Shown here: piece after piece, positions 1 through 10,900 of the stretch
Position numbering within the stretch: the stretch's first letter is position 1
Layout: each line of letters begins with the position of its first letter
Notes under the pieces: model-generated
What the model was told of the DNA's origin: nothing
Seen by the model: the letters and a program-made list of their open reading frames with translations, nothing else
Databases searched by the model: none
From: Malurus cyaneus samueli
Taxonomy: Eukaryota; Chordata; Aves; Passeriformes; Maluridae
Reading direction: 5' to 3'
Length of the DNA: 64,000 nt
NCBI GenBank assembly: GCA_009741485.1
Contig: CM019229.1
Location: forward strand, 1,704,911 to 1,768,910
Made by a program: the position numbers and the translations under genes

Positions 1-756
1 TAGGATTTGGGCCATTTTGGCTTTGCTCAGAGAAGGGGAGACACAGTTATTATCTGCCTTACATGGGGTGTAAGAACTGTAAAAATTCCAAGCTGGAATT
101 GGCATCAGAGGGCACGGGAGCTCCTGCTCTCCAGCCCTGCAATCCCCATCCTCTGCCCTCCTCCAGCCACATGCAGTGTCCTGACTGGGCAGAAAGTCAC
201 ACAAGGGAAGGGCTGAGGGGACACCTCTGCCAGCAGCAGCAGCATCCAGAGCTGAAGGCAGAAACACCCACTTGTAACTCGTTCTGATCAGCTTCACAGA
301 AGTGACAAATGCAGAGTTCAGTATGAAAAGCTGTGCCTTATCTCCCTCCAAGCAGGCTGATCCCTGCTCACAACTTGTCCTGTGATTTGGGGCTGCAGCA
401 TCCCCACTCCATCACAGCCCCAAAAATGTGCAGCTTCTAACCACCACCGTAAGGACTCACCTATCAGCCCTTATTAGAGACGGAGTGCCCACAGACCATA
501 CACTAAACATGCTTCCTTTCTCCCAAAATGAACGTTTTCAGCCTCGATTTAATTATTAAAGTTTAATCCTTAATACTTGGCAGCAGCTTTGTATTTAGAA
601 ACCTCACGGACCTCTCACCCTTAGAACCCCCAGAGAGGGCTGTGTTCTCCAGGCACAACTGTTTCACAGATGAATTACCCAGGATGGGAAATCAAACCGC
701 GGATTTCCCCCGTGATTTAAATCAGATATTACATAAGGACAAGTAGAAGGATGTGC
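1..756. other. Intergenic, downstream of MRPL41; no gene recognised
   Basis: This stretch lies 3' of MRPL41. In mammals the next gene on this side is DPH7, but no coding exon with splice sites or a recognisable peptide is visible here. The short open frames have no family resemblance. Part of it could be untranslated sequence of a neighbouring gene, which cannot be decided from sequence alone. Confidence 0.5.
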
Positions 757-762
757 TTTAAT
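757..762 (-). promoter_or_regulatory. MRPL41: Probable polyadenylation signal of MRPL41 (ATTAAA)
   Basis: On the minus strand ATTAAA, the commonest variant of AATAAA, lies about 70 nt downstream of the MRPL41 stop codon. The spacing fits a short 3' UTR. The cleavage site itself was not identified. Confidence 0.5.
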
Positions 763-832
763 GTTCAGTGACAGAAGCTGTCCCGTGCTGGCCGGTGGTG
801 GCAAACCCGCGATGCTCTTCCCTGCCCACTCC

Positions 833-1240
833 CTACCGCACGTAGTTCTTGGGGAAGAGCTGGAAGAGTTTGCCCTCCTGCGTGGGCTCGAAGCCGTACT
901 TCTGCAGGTTGTTGGGGTCGAAGGTGCCGTCCTTCACGTCCTTCTCGATGCGCGGAGCCACCAGCTCGTCGAAGAGCTGCTTGGCCGTCATGGGCGGCTC
1001 GGAGCCCTCGGGGGCGCGGTACGACACGTAGGGCCGCAGCTTGAAGCCCGTCAGGTTGGGCACGACGAACTCGGGCACCATCTCCTTGACGAGGATGAAT
1101 TTCCTGTTGCGGGTGAGCACGCCCAGCTTCTTGGCGCCGCGGCCCTTGTTGTAGCTCCGTGGGCCGCGCTTGCTGGTGAACGGCGACATGCGGTCGGCGC
1201 CGCGCACCAGTCCGCGGGCCAGCTGGGTCAGCAGCCCCAT
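833..1240 (-). CDS. MRPL41: Mitochondrial large ribosomal subunit protein mL41 (MRPL41)
   Basis: This is a structural protein of the mitochondrial 39S ribosomal subunit, made in the cytosol and imported into the matrix. The uninterrupted frame encodes 135 residues, against about 137 in human MRPL41. It has the family landmarks: a basic N-terminus with LVRGADRMS and TSKRGPRS (residues about 12-30), the block [17 protein letters not shown] in the middle, and the C-terminal [20 protein letters not shown] followed by a short hydrophobic/basic tail. I chose the ATG at 1238-1240 because it gives the conserved MG-L start. The frame is open 40 codons further upstream to 1360, but those codons are GC-rich, repetitive and unlike the family. 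A single-exon CDS is usual for this gene. It lies head-to-head with PNPLA7 across a CpG-rich promoter. Confidence 0.96.
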   Translation of the reverse strand: MGLLTQLARGLVRGADRMSPFTSKRGPRSYNKGRGAKKLGVLTRNRKFILVKEMVPEFVVPNLTGFKLRPYVSYRAPEGSEPPMTAKQLFDELVAPRIEKDVKDGTFDPNNLQKYGFEPTQEGKLFQLFPKNYVR

Positions 1241-1580
1241 GCCCGGCACCGGGGGCTCAGCGGGGCCGCAGCTGGGTCCTGCGGGCACCGGGGGCTCAGC
1301 GAGCTGCACCTTTGAGGATACCGAGAAATCAGCAAAACCGGAGCGGAGCACGGAGGGCACCCGGGGGGGAACTCAGCGGAAGCAGACCCGGCCCGTGCGG
1401 GCACTCAAAGCTCCCAGGAACGGGCTGGGGCCGAACGCCCCTCACGATCCTGAACAGCCCCGCCGTCCTCCCGCTTCCACACACCCCAACACCGCCCGCT
1501 CCCATTGGCCGGGCCGCGCCAGCCAATCCGCAGCGCCGATGCTGCCCCCGCGCGCACGCGCGCCGTCGGGAGCCAGGGGG

Positions 1581-1833
1581 CTTTTCCCGCCAATCAGGAG
1601 CGAGCGGCGCGCGGCGTGGGCGGGGCCTGGCACGACCGGAGTTTTCCCGCCAATCAGCAGCGAGGGCCCGCGGCGTGGGCGTGGCCTGGTGCTACCGGAG
1701 TTTTCCCGCCAATCAGCAGCGAGCGGCCCGCGGGCGTGGGAGGGGGGGGGGGGGGGGTGGCCTGGGTACCGGAGCTTTCCCGCCAATCAGCAGCGAGCGG
1801 CCCGCGGCGTGGGCGGGGCCTGGCTCTGCCGCG
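1581..1833 (+). repeat. Four tandem promoter modules (E2F-like + CCAAT + GC box)
   Basis: The unit is about 60 bp and starts at 1581, 1642, 1701 and 1775. Each copy begins with TTTCCCGCC immediately fused to CCAATCAG, followed by a GC-rich part ending in GTGGGCGGGG or a variant and CCTGG. CCAAT boxes are 60, 59 and 74 bp apart. The third spacer is longer because it contains a run of 16 G at 1742-1757. E2F, NF-Y and Sp/KLF binding are inferred from motif resemblance only. Confidence 0.85.
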
Positions 1834-1911
1834 CCCCTGGCGGAGCGGGGGGGTCTGCGCTCAGCGCCCTTCGCCCCTGCCCGGGGACCCGCGAGCGCCC
1901 GGGCGGGACAG

Positions 1912-1970
1912 GGACCGGCACCGGGACAAAGGCCGGCACCGGGACCAGGACCAGGACCGGGACCGGCACG
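1912..1970 (+). repeat. GGGACC-type hexanucleotide repeat in the PNPLA7 5' leader
   Basis: Imperfect GGGACC/GGCACC hexamers run up to the PNPLA7 start codon. The tract is open in all plus-strand frames and is in frame with the downstream ATG. It would give a GC-rich, structured leader. Confidence 0.7.
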
Positions 1971-1989
1971 ATGGCGGCAACAGGAGCAG
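1971..1989 (+). CDS. PNPLA7: PNPLA7 exon 1 (start codon)
   Basis: The exon reads MAATGA plus one base, followed by the strong donor CAG|GTGAG. The start is the first ATG inside the CpG island that joins exon 2 in the correct phase, and its context (CACGATGG) is acceptable. The N-terminus is poorly conserved in this family, so an alternative first exon cannot be excluded. Confidence 0.7.
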
Positions 1990-4900
1990 GTGAGAGCATG
2001 ACGGGGGTCGCTGGGGAGCCGCGGCAGGACCCAGGCCTTGCGGGCTTGTGCCGCCCCGCGGTGCCCCCAGCCGGTGCCGGTGCCCCAGGCCCGGCGAGAG
2101 GAGGGTGTTGTTTCGCGCCCGCGCACCGAGCTTTAACCTGGCGGAACGGGGCCGGGCAGAGCAGCCGGGGCTCTCCGGGAGGGTGACCAGGGCTGCCGTG
2201 CCCAGCAGCGCTCGGTGCCCGGGCGGTGTCGGTGCTGTCCCCGGGCAGCGCCCGTCCCGCGGTGTTATCCCGGTGTTTCCTTCCCTTGGAGCGCAGGGAC
2301 GGGTCCGGCTGTGCCACCGGGCTGGGGCACCTTGCGGAGGCTCCCGGGGAGTTTTCTGTGAGAATTCTCGTGGCTTTGGAAAAGTTTCTTCAGGAGAAGC
2401 CCCATCAGGGGAAGTCCCGTCCCTCGGCACTTCAATGCTGGTTTTGTCGCTCTGCACAGACACTAAGAGATGATAAAGTTAAAAAATAATTGTTCCCCTT
2501 GTGTTATTCAATACTTTGGATGACAAGCTGTTGTCATCTCTTAACTCAGTCTTATGGTTTTGTTTTTGTTTTTGTTCCTGCTGCACCTCCAGACGTGGAT
2601 GAAGGGGACAACAGCACCAGCCTTGAGGTACAATATGCTTTGCTCTTGTTTTAGAGAGCTTATTTACTTATTTTCCTGTGTTTCCAGAAACTGAAAGCAA
2701 ATGTACCTCATTTGATAATACTGGGATAATGCCTTTAGACACTTTTACTTTGGAAGAGCTTTTCCTGCTAGGAGTTTTATCCTTTTCAAACTTTTAAGGA
2801 TTGGTTCAGTTTTTATGTGTGTTTTTATTGTTTTTATTATTTGAATTTTTAAAAATTATTTTTTTGATTTAGAAAGAAATATTGCAAACCATTCAGGGTG
2901 TATCATATTCTAAAATGTTTGAATAATGTTATGATTTAAATACTTTAGATTTTAGCCTAAAGATGGAGGACTAGCCGAATTCTGGCAGACTGTTCTTCTT
3001 GCATTTGTTTTTAATCATAAATGTGAAACTCACAGGCCAACAAGGCACGTGGTGCTCTTCAAAGCCCTGAAAAACAAGCCCCGTGAGAGGAAATGGTTCT
3101 TCTCAGAACTAAAAAACACACACGGTGTACTTCTACAGGGTTCAAAATGTTTTGTGAAAATCCAGGTTCTGTAGTCTAAACAAGGCACGTGGCCCTGAGT
3201 GCCCTCTGAGCTATGAGGAAGTCTCATGTTTTGGGCTAATCCCAATGTTTTGGGTGCTGATAAGGCTTTCCCACCCCTCCCTGGCCAGGGAATGGCTCAG
3301 GGTTTGCCTTGGGAGCTGCAGTGAGGAGCTGTTGGATTCCCATGAGAGCTGGGTGTTTGGTGTCTGTACTCACTGTGCATTGCTGGGTGCCTGTGCTCAC
3401 TGTGGCATTGCTGGGTGCCTGTGCTCACTGTGGCATTGCTGGGTGCCTGTGCTCACTGTGCATTGCTGGGTGCCTGTGCTCACTGTGCATTGCTGGGTGC
3501 CTGTGCTCACTCTGGCATTGCTGGGTGCCTGTGCTCACTCTGGCATTGCTGGGTGCCTGTGCTCACTGTGCATTGCTGGGTGCCTGTGCTCACTGTGGCA
3601 TTGCTGGGTGCCTGTGCTCACTGTGGCATTGCTGGGTGCCTGTGCTCACTGTGGCATTGCTGGGTGCCTGTGCTCACTGTGGCATTGCTGGGTGCCGTGC
3701 TCACTGTGGCATTGCTGGGTGCCCGTGCTCACTGTGGCATTGCTGGGTGCCTGTGCTCACTGTGCATTGCTGGGTGCCTGTGCTCACTGTGGCATTGCTG
3801 GGTGCCTGTGCTCACTGTGCATTGCTGGGTGCCTGTGCTCACTGTGGCATTGCTGGGTGCCTGTGCTCACTCTGCATTGCTGGGTGCCTGTGCTCACTGT
3901 GCATTGCTGGGTGCCTGTGCTCACTCTGCATTGCTGGGTGCCTGTGCTCACTTGCATTGCTGGGTGCCTGTGCTCACTGTGGCATTGCTGGGTGCCTGTG
4001 CTCACTGTGCATTGCTGGGTGCCTGTGCTCACTCTGCATTGCTGGGTGCCTGTGCTCACTCTGGCATTGCTGGGTGCCTGTGCTCACTCTGCATTGCTGG
4101 GTGCCTGTGCTCACTTGGCATTGCTGGGTGCTGTGCTCACTGTGCATTGCTGGGTGCCTGTGCTCACTCTGGCATTGCTGGGTGCCTGTGCTCACTCTGG
4201 CATTGCTGGGTGCCTGTGCTCACTCTGCATTGCTGGGTGCCTGTGCTCACTCTGCATTGCTGGGTGCCTGTGCTCACTCTGCATTGCTGGGTGCCTGTGC
4301 CCTCGGCATTGCTGGCCTGTCTCACTGTGGCATTGCTGGTGCTCTGTGCTCGTCCTGTGCTCACTGTGGCATTGCTGGGTGCCGTGCTCACTGTGGCATT
4401 GCTGGGTGCCGTGCTCACTGTGGCATTGCTGGGTGCCTGTGCTCACTGTGCATTGCTGGTGCCGTGCTCACTGTGGCATTGCTGGGTGCCGTGCTCACTG
4501 TGGCATTGCTGGGTGCCGTGCTCACTGTGGCATTGCTGGGTGCCTGTGCTCACTCTGCATTGCTGGGTGCCTGTGCTCACTCTGCATTGCTGGGTGCCTG
4601 TGCTCACTCTGCATTGCTGGGTGCCTGTGCTCACTGTGGCATTGCTGGGTGCCTGTGCTCACTCTGGCATTGCTGGGTGCCTGTGCTCACTCTGGCATTG
4701 CTGGGTGCCTGTGCTCACTGTGGCATTGCTGGGTGCCTGTGCTCACTCTGCATTGCTGGGTGCCTGTGCTCACTCTGCATTGCTGGGTGCCTGTGCTCAC
4801 TCTGCATTGCTGGGTGCCTGTGCTCACTCTGCATTGCTGGGTGCCTGTGCTCACTGTGCATTGCTGGGTGCCTGTGCTCACTGTGGCATTGCTGGGTGCC

Positions 4901-7900
4901 TGTGCTCACTTGCATTGCTGGGTGCCTGTGCTCACTCTGCATTGCTGGTGCCTGTGCTCACTGTGGCATTGCTGGGTGCCTGTGCTCACTCTGCATTGCT
5001 GGGTGCCTGTGCTCACTTGGCATTGCTGGGTGCCTGTGCTCACTGTGCATTGCTGGGTGCCTGTGCTCACTGTGCATTGCTGGGTGCCTGTGCTCACTGT
5101 GGCATTGCTGGGTGCCGTGCTCACTGTGGCATTGCTGGGTGCCTGTGCTCACTGTGCATTGCTGGGTGCCTGTGCTCACTGTGGCATTGCTGGGTGCCTG
5201 TGCTCACTCTGCATTGCTGGGTGCCTGTGCTCACTGCTGGCATTGCTGGGTGCCTGTGCTCACTGTGGCTTGCTGGTGCTTGCTGTGCTCACTGTGCATT
5301 GCTGGGTGCCTGTGCTCACTCTGCATTGCTGGGTGCCTGTGCTCACTCTGCATTGCTGGGTGCCTGTGCTCACTCTGCATTGCTGGGTGCCTGTGCTCAC
5401 TCTGCATTGCTGGGTGCCTGTGCTCACTGTGCATTGCTGGGTGCCTGTGCTCACTGTGGCATTGCTGGGTGCCTGTGCTCACTCTGCATTGCTGGGTGCC
5501 TGTGCTCACTCTGGCATTGCTGGGTGCCTGTGCTCACTCTGGCATTGCTGGGTGCCTGTGCTCTGCACTGTTAGGTGCCTGGGTTTTGGGATTGCTGGGT
5601 GCTTGTGTTCTGGATGGTTGTGAGCTGCAGCTGGGAGGCTGTAGATTCCTGCTGATTGCTGTAAAGTCTCACTTTCTTAAGGAATCTCTGACCTCAGGAA
5701 GCAGAGGAATGCTCTTTATGCCATTCCACACCCTTGGCAGGTCACAGCTCCATTTTCAGCAGTGAGGTTCCTTGCAGGGCTGCCCCACAGATGTTGTGGG
5801 TCGCAGGGCTGTTTGGGGCTGTGTGAGGTGAAGCCCTGACCACAGCCCTGCTGGGTGAGGAGCTGCCCTGGTGACTTGGCTGTGACCTCATTGCTGCCCC
5901 AGGAGCTGTCACAGCAATCACTGACATGTCTCAGGTGTCTGAGCCTGGCTGCATTGCTTCCTCTGCTTGTCCACAAGGATTGTCCGTGTGGGAAAAGATC
6001 CCTCCTGACTCTGAGTAGGGGAATATCACATTTTCACTGGTGAAAACTTTGCAGGAACCTCTCAGTGTTTCTTAAAGCTCTCAATTCCTTCTTTCCCATA
6101 TTGCTTTTCTGCACAGAGACCTGAGGGCTCAGCCTGGGCCTGTTGGTGTTTTATTCTTTTCCCCATGGATTTGTTTTTCCTCCTGGTGCAGCAGTGTGAG
6201 TGTCAGCTGGCAATTACTATTTTTGGTGTTATTTGAGATCCTCCAGGCCTGGGGAGCAGCAGAACTGTCCATGCCCAGTGTCCCTGACACTGTCAAGGGG
6301 AAATACATTAAATGACCACAACACCCAGAGCTCTGTGTCACCAGGTGTTGGACCTGTTGCTGACACATCTTCACGCTTTTTATTCTTCCAAATTCTTCTG
6401 ACTTTTCACTCCAATCCCATGAGTAATAGTCTGATAACAGTAGTGACAGAGTTAGTTTGACTCATATTGGGAAGATAAACATTAAAGTGAATCTGTGAAG
6501 GTAAAGGGAGCACAGGGATCTGTGTGATCTGCTCTGGCAGGAGTTTCATGTGTGCTATGGATGGATTTCTTAAGAGAGACCAGCTGGGTGATTTGTGTGC
6601 ACTTCATTTTTCTCTTGCTGGCAAAGCTTAGCTCAGATGTCATCCAGGTCTGGAACTGAGGGCAGCAGTGGGACCTGAACTGTGTGTGGTGCTTCATTTG
6701 AGTACTTTTAAGGTCCTTGTTGTTTTCTACTTGTTCCTAGGAGTTGTTTTGCCTTTTTCTCAATGTTTGTCAGTGTTGTTGGCATTTTTGAGACTGATTC
6801 AAGTGCCAGGTTTTATTCCTGAGTGTCAGTGATGGGCACAGGTCCCAGCACACCTGAGGTCAGCCCTTCTGCCCGTGTGCGTCATCTGCATTTTATGATG
6901 ACTTTTATCTGCTGGCTTATGACTTGTTTTCTCAGTCCCATAAAGTCCCTTACATTCCATTCTCGTCCTTGTTGCTCTGAATTTTAGTAGAATGATTAAG
7001 AAAAGTGATCATCTCCCTGTTTGACCCTGGTTTGAGACTGTTTAGGAATGCACTGAGCTGACAGCAACACAAAACTCTGCTGCTCACCCCTCTCCACTGA
7101 ACGTTTGTGTTTGCAGAGTGGGTTATAAGTCCAAGAAAAACACAATTTGGTTTGGATGTGCCACACCAGGAACTGAGATGTTTTTATGGAGGCTTTTTTC
7201 CAGTTGTGGGAAACTAATTTCACCTTCCTTTTGGTGCCAGGCTGTGCTGCCAGGAGGTGGGACCCCCCTTCTGCAGTTTGTGGAGGACAGGATCCAGACC
7301 ACCATGGTAAAGTACAGCTGCCTGAAGGCTGGGGGTGCATCCAGGGTAGCTTCTGCTGAGCTCCAGGAGCTCTCCTAAGCCTCTGCCAAATCTGGGGTTG
7401 TTTTCTTTGCTGTCACTGTGCACGAGGCAGGAAATAATCCCTGGTGTTTCGAATCCCAGACTGGTTTGGTGGGAAGGGACCTTAAATCCCATCCAGTGCC
7501 ACCCCTGCCATGGCAGGGACACCTCCCACTGTCCCAGGCTGCTCCCAGCCCCAATGTCCAGCCTGGCCTTGGGCACTGCCAGGGATCCAGGGGCAGCCAC
7601 AGCTTCTCTGGGCACCCTGTGCCAGGGCCTCCCCACCCTCCCAGGGAACAATTCCTGCCCAATATCCCATCCGTCCCTGCCCTCTGGCAGTGAGAAGCCA
7701 TTCCCTGCGTCCTGCCACTCCATTCCCTCATGCACCTCCTGTACCTTCAGCTGATCAGCTCACAGATCTTTGGGAAGAAAAACATGAAATGTTTTGCATG
7801 TGAGCTTAGGACTGGTCACTGATGCAGTTTAAACTTCTTGCATATGTAATGTTTGAATTAAAAAGGAAGTATTTATGAGCGTGCTTGACTTTTAGATATC

Positions 7901-10900
7901 TCACTGAGCTGAGTGTCTTTCAGTTCCCTCAGAAATATGTAGTAACTTCAGAAATTGAAAATTATTAATTTCTTTTTCTCTGAATTCCCTTCCCAGCTGA
8001 CTGGAATTGCCATTGGAGCTGCAGTTGCACTGTTGCTTATAGCAGTTGTTGTGTTTGTGGTGTACAGAAGAGTCAGACAATCTAGTAAGTACTTGATAAC
8101 CATGAAAGCTTTTAAACCGGTTTTTCCATCGATCTTGAGTATTTTTGTAATAGTCTTTGGAAGCTGTTTGCTGTAGAGGTGTGGTTATTGCAGTAAAACA
8201 GCTTTAAAGGGTGAAGGACTTGTGTAGATTCACTCACCCCGGTCTGAACCCAGAACTGTCCGTGCAGGACTCTGAGGGGTTTCATTTCTTTGGGGTATGA
8301 GCAGTATCAGCCTCAGCATCAGCTGTAAATTATGCAAATTATTAAAATGTTATTGTGTTTGCACTGTCACAGTAATGAGAAATTATAGAATCAGAGGTTT
8401 CCTTCAGGAGATTAAAGCCACCCAACCCTTGTGTCAGTTCAGAGAGCCCTTTGTCTCCTCTGGGGCTGAGGGAGAACCTGGAGCCAGCCCTGCCTGGGGA
8501 AGGAGGGATCCCAGGGTGGTTTAAACCCCAAAAGCTGCCCACAGGAGCTGTTCTGGAGGCAGCAGAGTGGCCAAGCTGTGCCCAGGTGCTTTCCCAGCTG
8601 CTCAAGGGGGTTTCTGATGTGAGGCTTCTGCGTTCCAGAACAACTTCAGCCCCACGTGCCTCAGTACAGATTTCGCAAGAGGGACAAAGTGATGTTCTAT
8701 GGGAGGAAGATCATGAGGAAGGTGAGTGCACCTGCTAAAATCCAGTTTGGGAGGTGTAAAGTTTGCAGTACCTCACCTGTTGAGCCTGACCCAGGGTCTT
8801 CAACCTATAAAATTGTTGTGGATGTTTCAGAACTTCTGGAACACTGATGGAACAGCAGCAGCTTCTCTTTCTGGCCAAAACTTTCATTTTTGAAAAATAT
8901 TTGCAGCCAGCGAGGGTAGTAATAAATGAATGAATATCTAACTCGTGTATGGAGTAGATGATTGTTTAAATATCACAAAATCCCAGATTGCTTTGGGTTG
9001 GAAGGAACTTTAAAGCTCATCCTATCCCACCCCTGCCATGGGCAGGAACACTTTCCACTGTCCCAGGGTGCCCCAATGTCCAGCCTGGCCTTGGGCACTG
9101 CCAGGGATCCAGGGGCAGCCACAGCTTCTCTGGGCACCCTGTGCCAGGGCTCCCCACCCTCCCAGGCTGTTCCCTGCTCTGCCAGGTCCAGATGGGCACT
9201 CCCTGAGATGCAGCATCTGTAGAACATAAGGAACAGGGAAGTGACCGTGGTTGGTCAGTGGGTGTTGAGGAACACTTCCTTCTGTGAGCTGCCCCAGGCT
9301 CTGCCTCCCACAGTTCTCTGAGATGAATTCAAACACTTGGACTTCATTAGAACTACTGGGTTTAACACTCAGTTCTAGAGCTCTGTTTCGTTGTGGAGGA
9401 GGTGGTTACTGCATGAACCTCGCACAGCAGGTCAGCCTTTACACAGAATTTGCCAAAAAAGCCCTCACTGAGAGGAAATAATGTGGTGTGCAACTTCATA
9501 ATTTTAATACTTTCCATGATTTTCATGTTCAACTTCATAATTTTAATAATATTTGTGTCAAGTTGTTTATATGTATAACACACATAAGTAAAGAATGCTT
9601 AAAATTCCACATGGGAAAGTAATTCCAGGTAGTTTTTAGTTTGAGGTTTTAGACCTTGCATTTTGCTTTTCTTCTCAAAGAAGCCACAGAATGTTACATC
9701 CAAACTGCTGTGGGTTGCACTTCATGGATTTTTCATAACATACCAGGATTTTACTTTAAAAAAAAGCCTCCAAACTAATTAAAGAATAGGAGAATTTAGA
9801 GATTCAACTATTTGGGTAACAAAGTGAGAATTAGGAATGTTTGAAAGTAACTGATGAGGGGTTTTCTTGGTGTAGCAGTTGTGGTGTTTCTCCAGAGGGT
9901 GGCACCTGGGAACTGGGAAAAGCAAGGAGCAGCTTTGGTTTGTCACCATCGCAGTGGGGGAGAATCGTGGAATGTCCTCGGTGGGGAGAGACCCCCGGGA
10001 TCACCCAGAGCAGCTCCTGTTCCTGTACAAACATCCCAACAGCCCCACCCTGTCCATCCCTGGCAGCGCTGTCCAAACGCTCCTGGAGCTCTGATCTGAC
10101 CCTGCCCTGACCCAGCTCTGGCCATTCCCTGGCTCCTGTCCCTGTCACAGGGGGAGCAACTCAGTGCCTTACTCCTCTTCCTGCTGAGGAACCACAGCTC
10201 AGAGTCTTTCCCCTCTAGCATTCATCACCTCTGTAGTAATTGCTTTGTAAAATCAAAACATACTCAAATTGCCTTATTGAAAAGAAGTGATCTGAAGTGG
10301 ATATTCCAACCTTCCAAGGTCTTACCTGAGCTCTTCACTCTGCTCACACTCTAATGGCTGGGAAATGTGCTGTAGCCTCAGCAGGGCTGGAGTTACTGGA
10401 TTGGGGTCTTTTTTTCTTTCTTTGTTTTGGGTTTTTAGAACTGTTTTTGTTTCCATTGTTTCCTCCTAGGTTACAACTCTTCCAAACTCTCTGGTTGGGA
10501 ACACGGTGCCTCGCCAAAGGATGCGGAAACGGGCAAAGGTTTTATCTTTGGCTAAAAGGTACTTGGGATCTTGGAAAGGGAAAAATTTCTCATGGAGGCT
10601 GGTTTGGGGGGTTTTGTTTGTGATGTGGAACCTACCTAGCAGAGCCCTTTTTTATAGCCAGTGGGTTTTCCCAGTCCTGCTTTCTGTGGATCAGCTGGGA
10701 AGTTTGCTAAACTGGGATGGTTTTGGTGAAGAAAGGCAAGACTGGAATGTTTTAGCTAATGGATAATGTTCAGCTTGGGATGGTCAACTTTTAGCATTTA
10801 CTATTTACTTAATACTTCCTATTAGTACAAGTATAGTATTTCCTGTTAGTACAAATTTAATATTTCTTATTAGTACAAATGTAATATTTCCTGTTAGTAC

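Larger units (their letters stand above)
1241..1970. promoter_or_regulatory. CpG-rich bidirectional promoter between MRPL41 and PNPLA7
   Basis: The interval between the two divergent start codons is very GC- and CpG-rich. It carries an inverted CCAAT box (ATTGG at 1504-1508), five direct CCAAT boxes (1523, 1590, 1650, 1709, 1783) and several GGGCGGGG-type GC boxes. No TATA box is evident. This is the usual architecture of a shared housekeeping promoter. Transcription start sites cannot be placed from sequence, and the 5' UTRs of both genes are expected inside it. Confidence 0.8.

Noticed and set aside
1..300. Short open frames at the left edge as exons of a neighbouring gene
   Set aside because: No splice-site-bounded conserved peptide could be identified.
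1241..1360. 40-codon N-terminal extension of MRPL41
   Set aside because: Proline/glycine-rich, repetitive, in the CpG island and absent from the family. The internal ATG at 1238-1240 matches the known N-terminus.
3364..5605. Regular direct repeats that might suggest a CRISPR array
   Set aside because: Units are contiguous without unique spacers, and the sequence is vertebrate nuclear DNA.
3245..5765. Three overlapping plus-strand frames of 719-818 codons, plus many minus-strand frames
   Set aside because: They are translations of the 27/28-bp minisatellite in different phases. No family resemblance, and they lie inside a PNPLA7 intron.
7220..7735. 171-codon minus-strand frame, and similar frames at about 22.1, 32.6, 40.2 and 42.7 kb
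   Set aside because: All are antisense or sense readings of CR1 3' non-coding sequence. They recur because the CR1 copies are similar.
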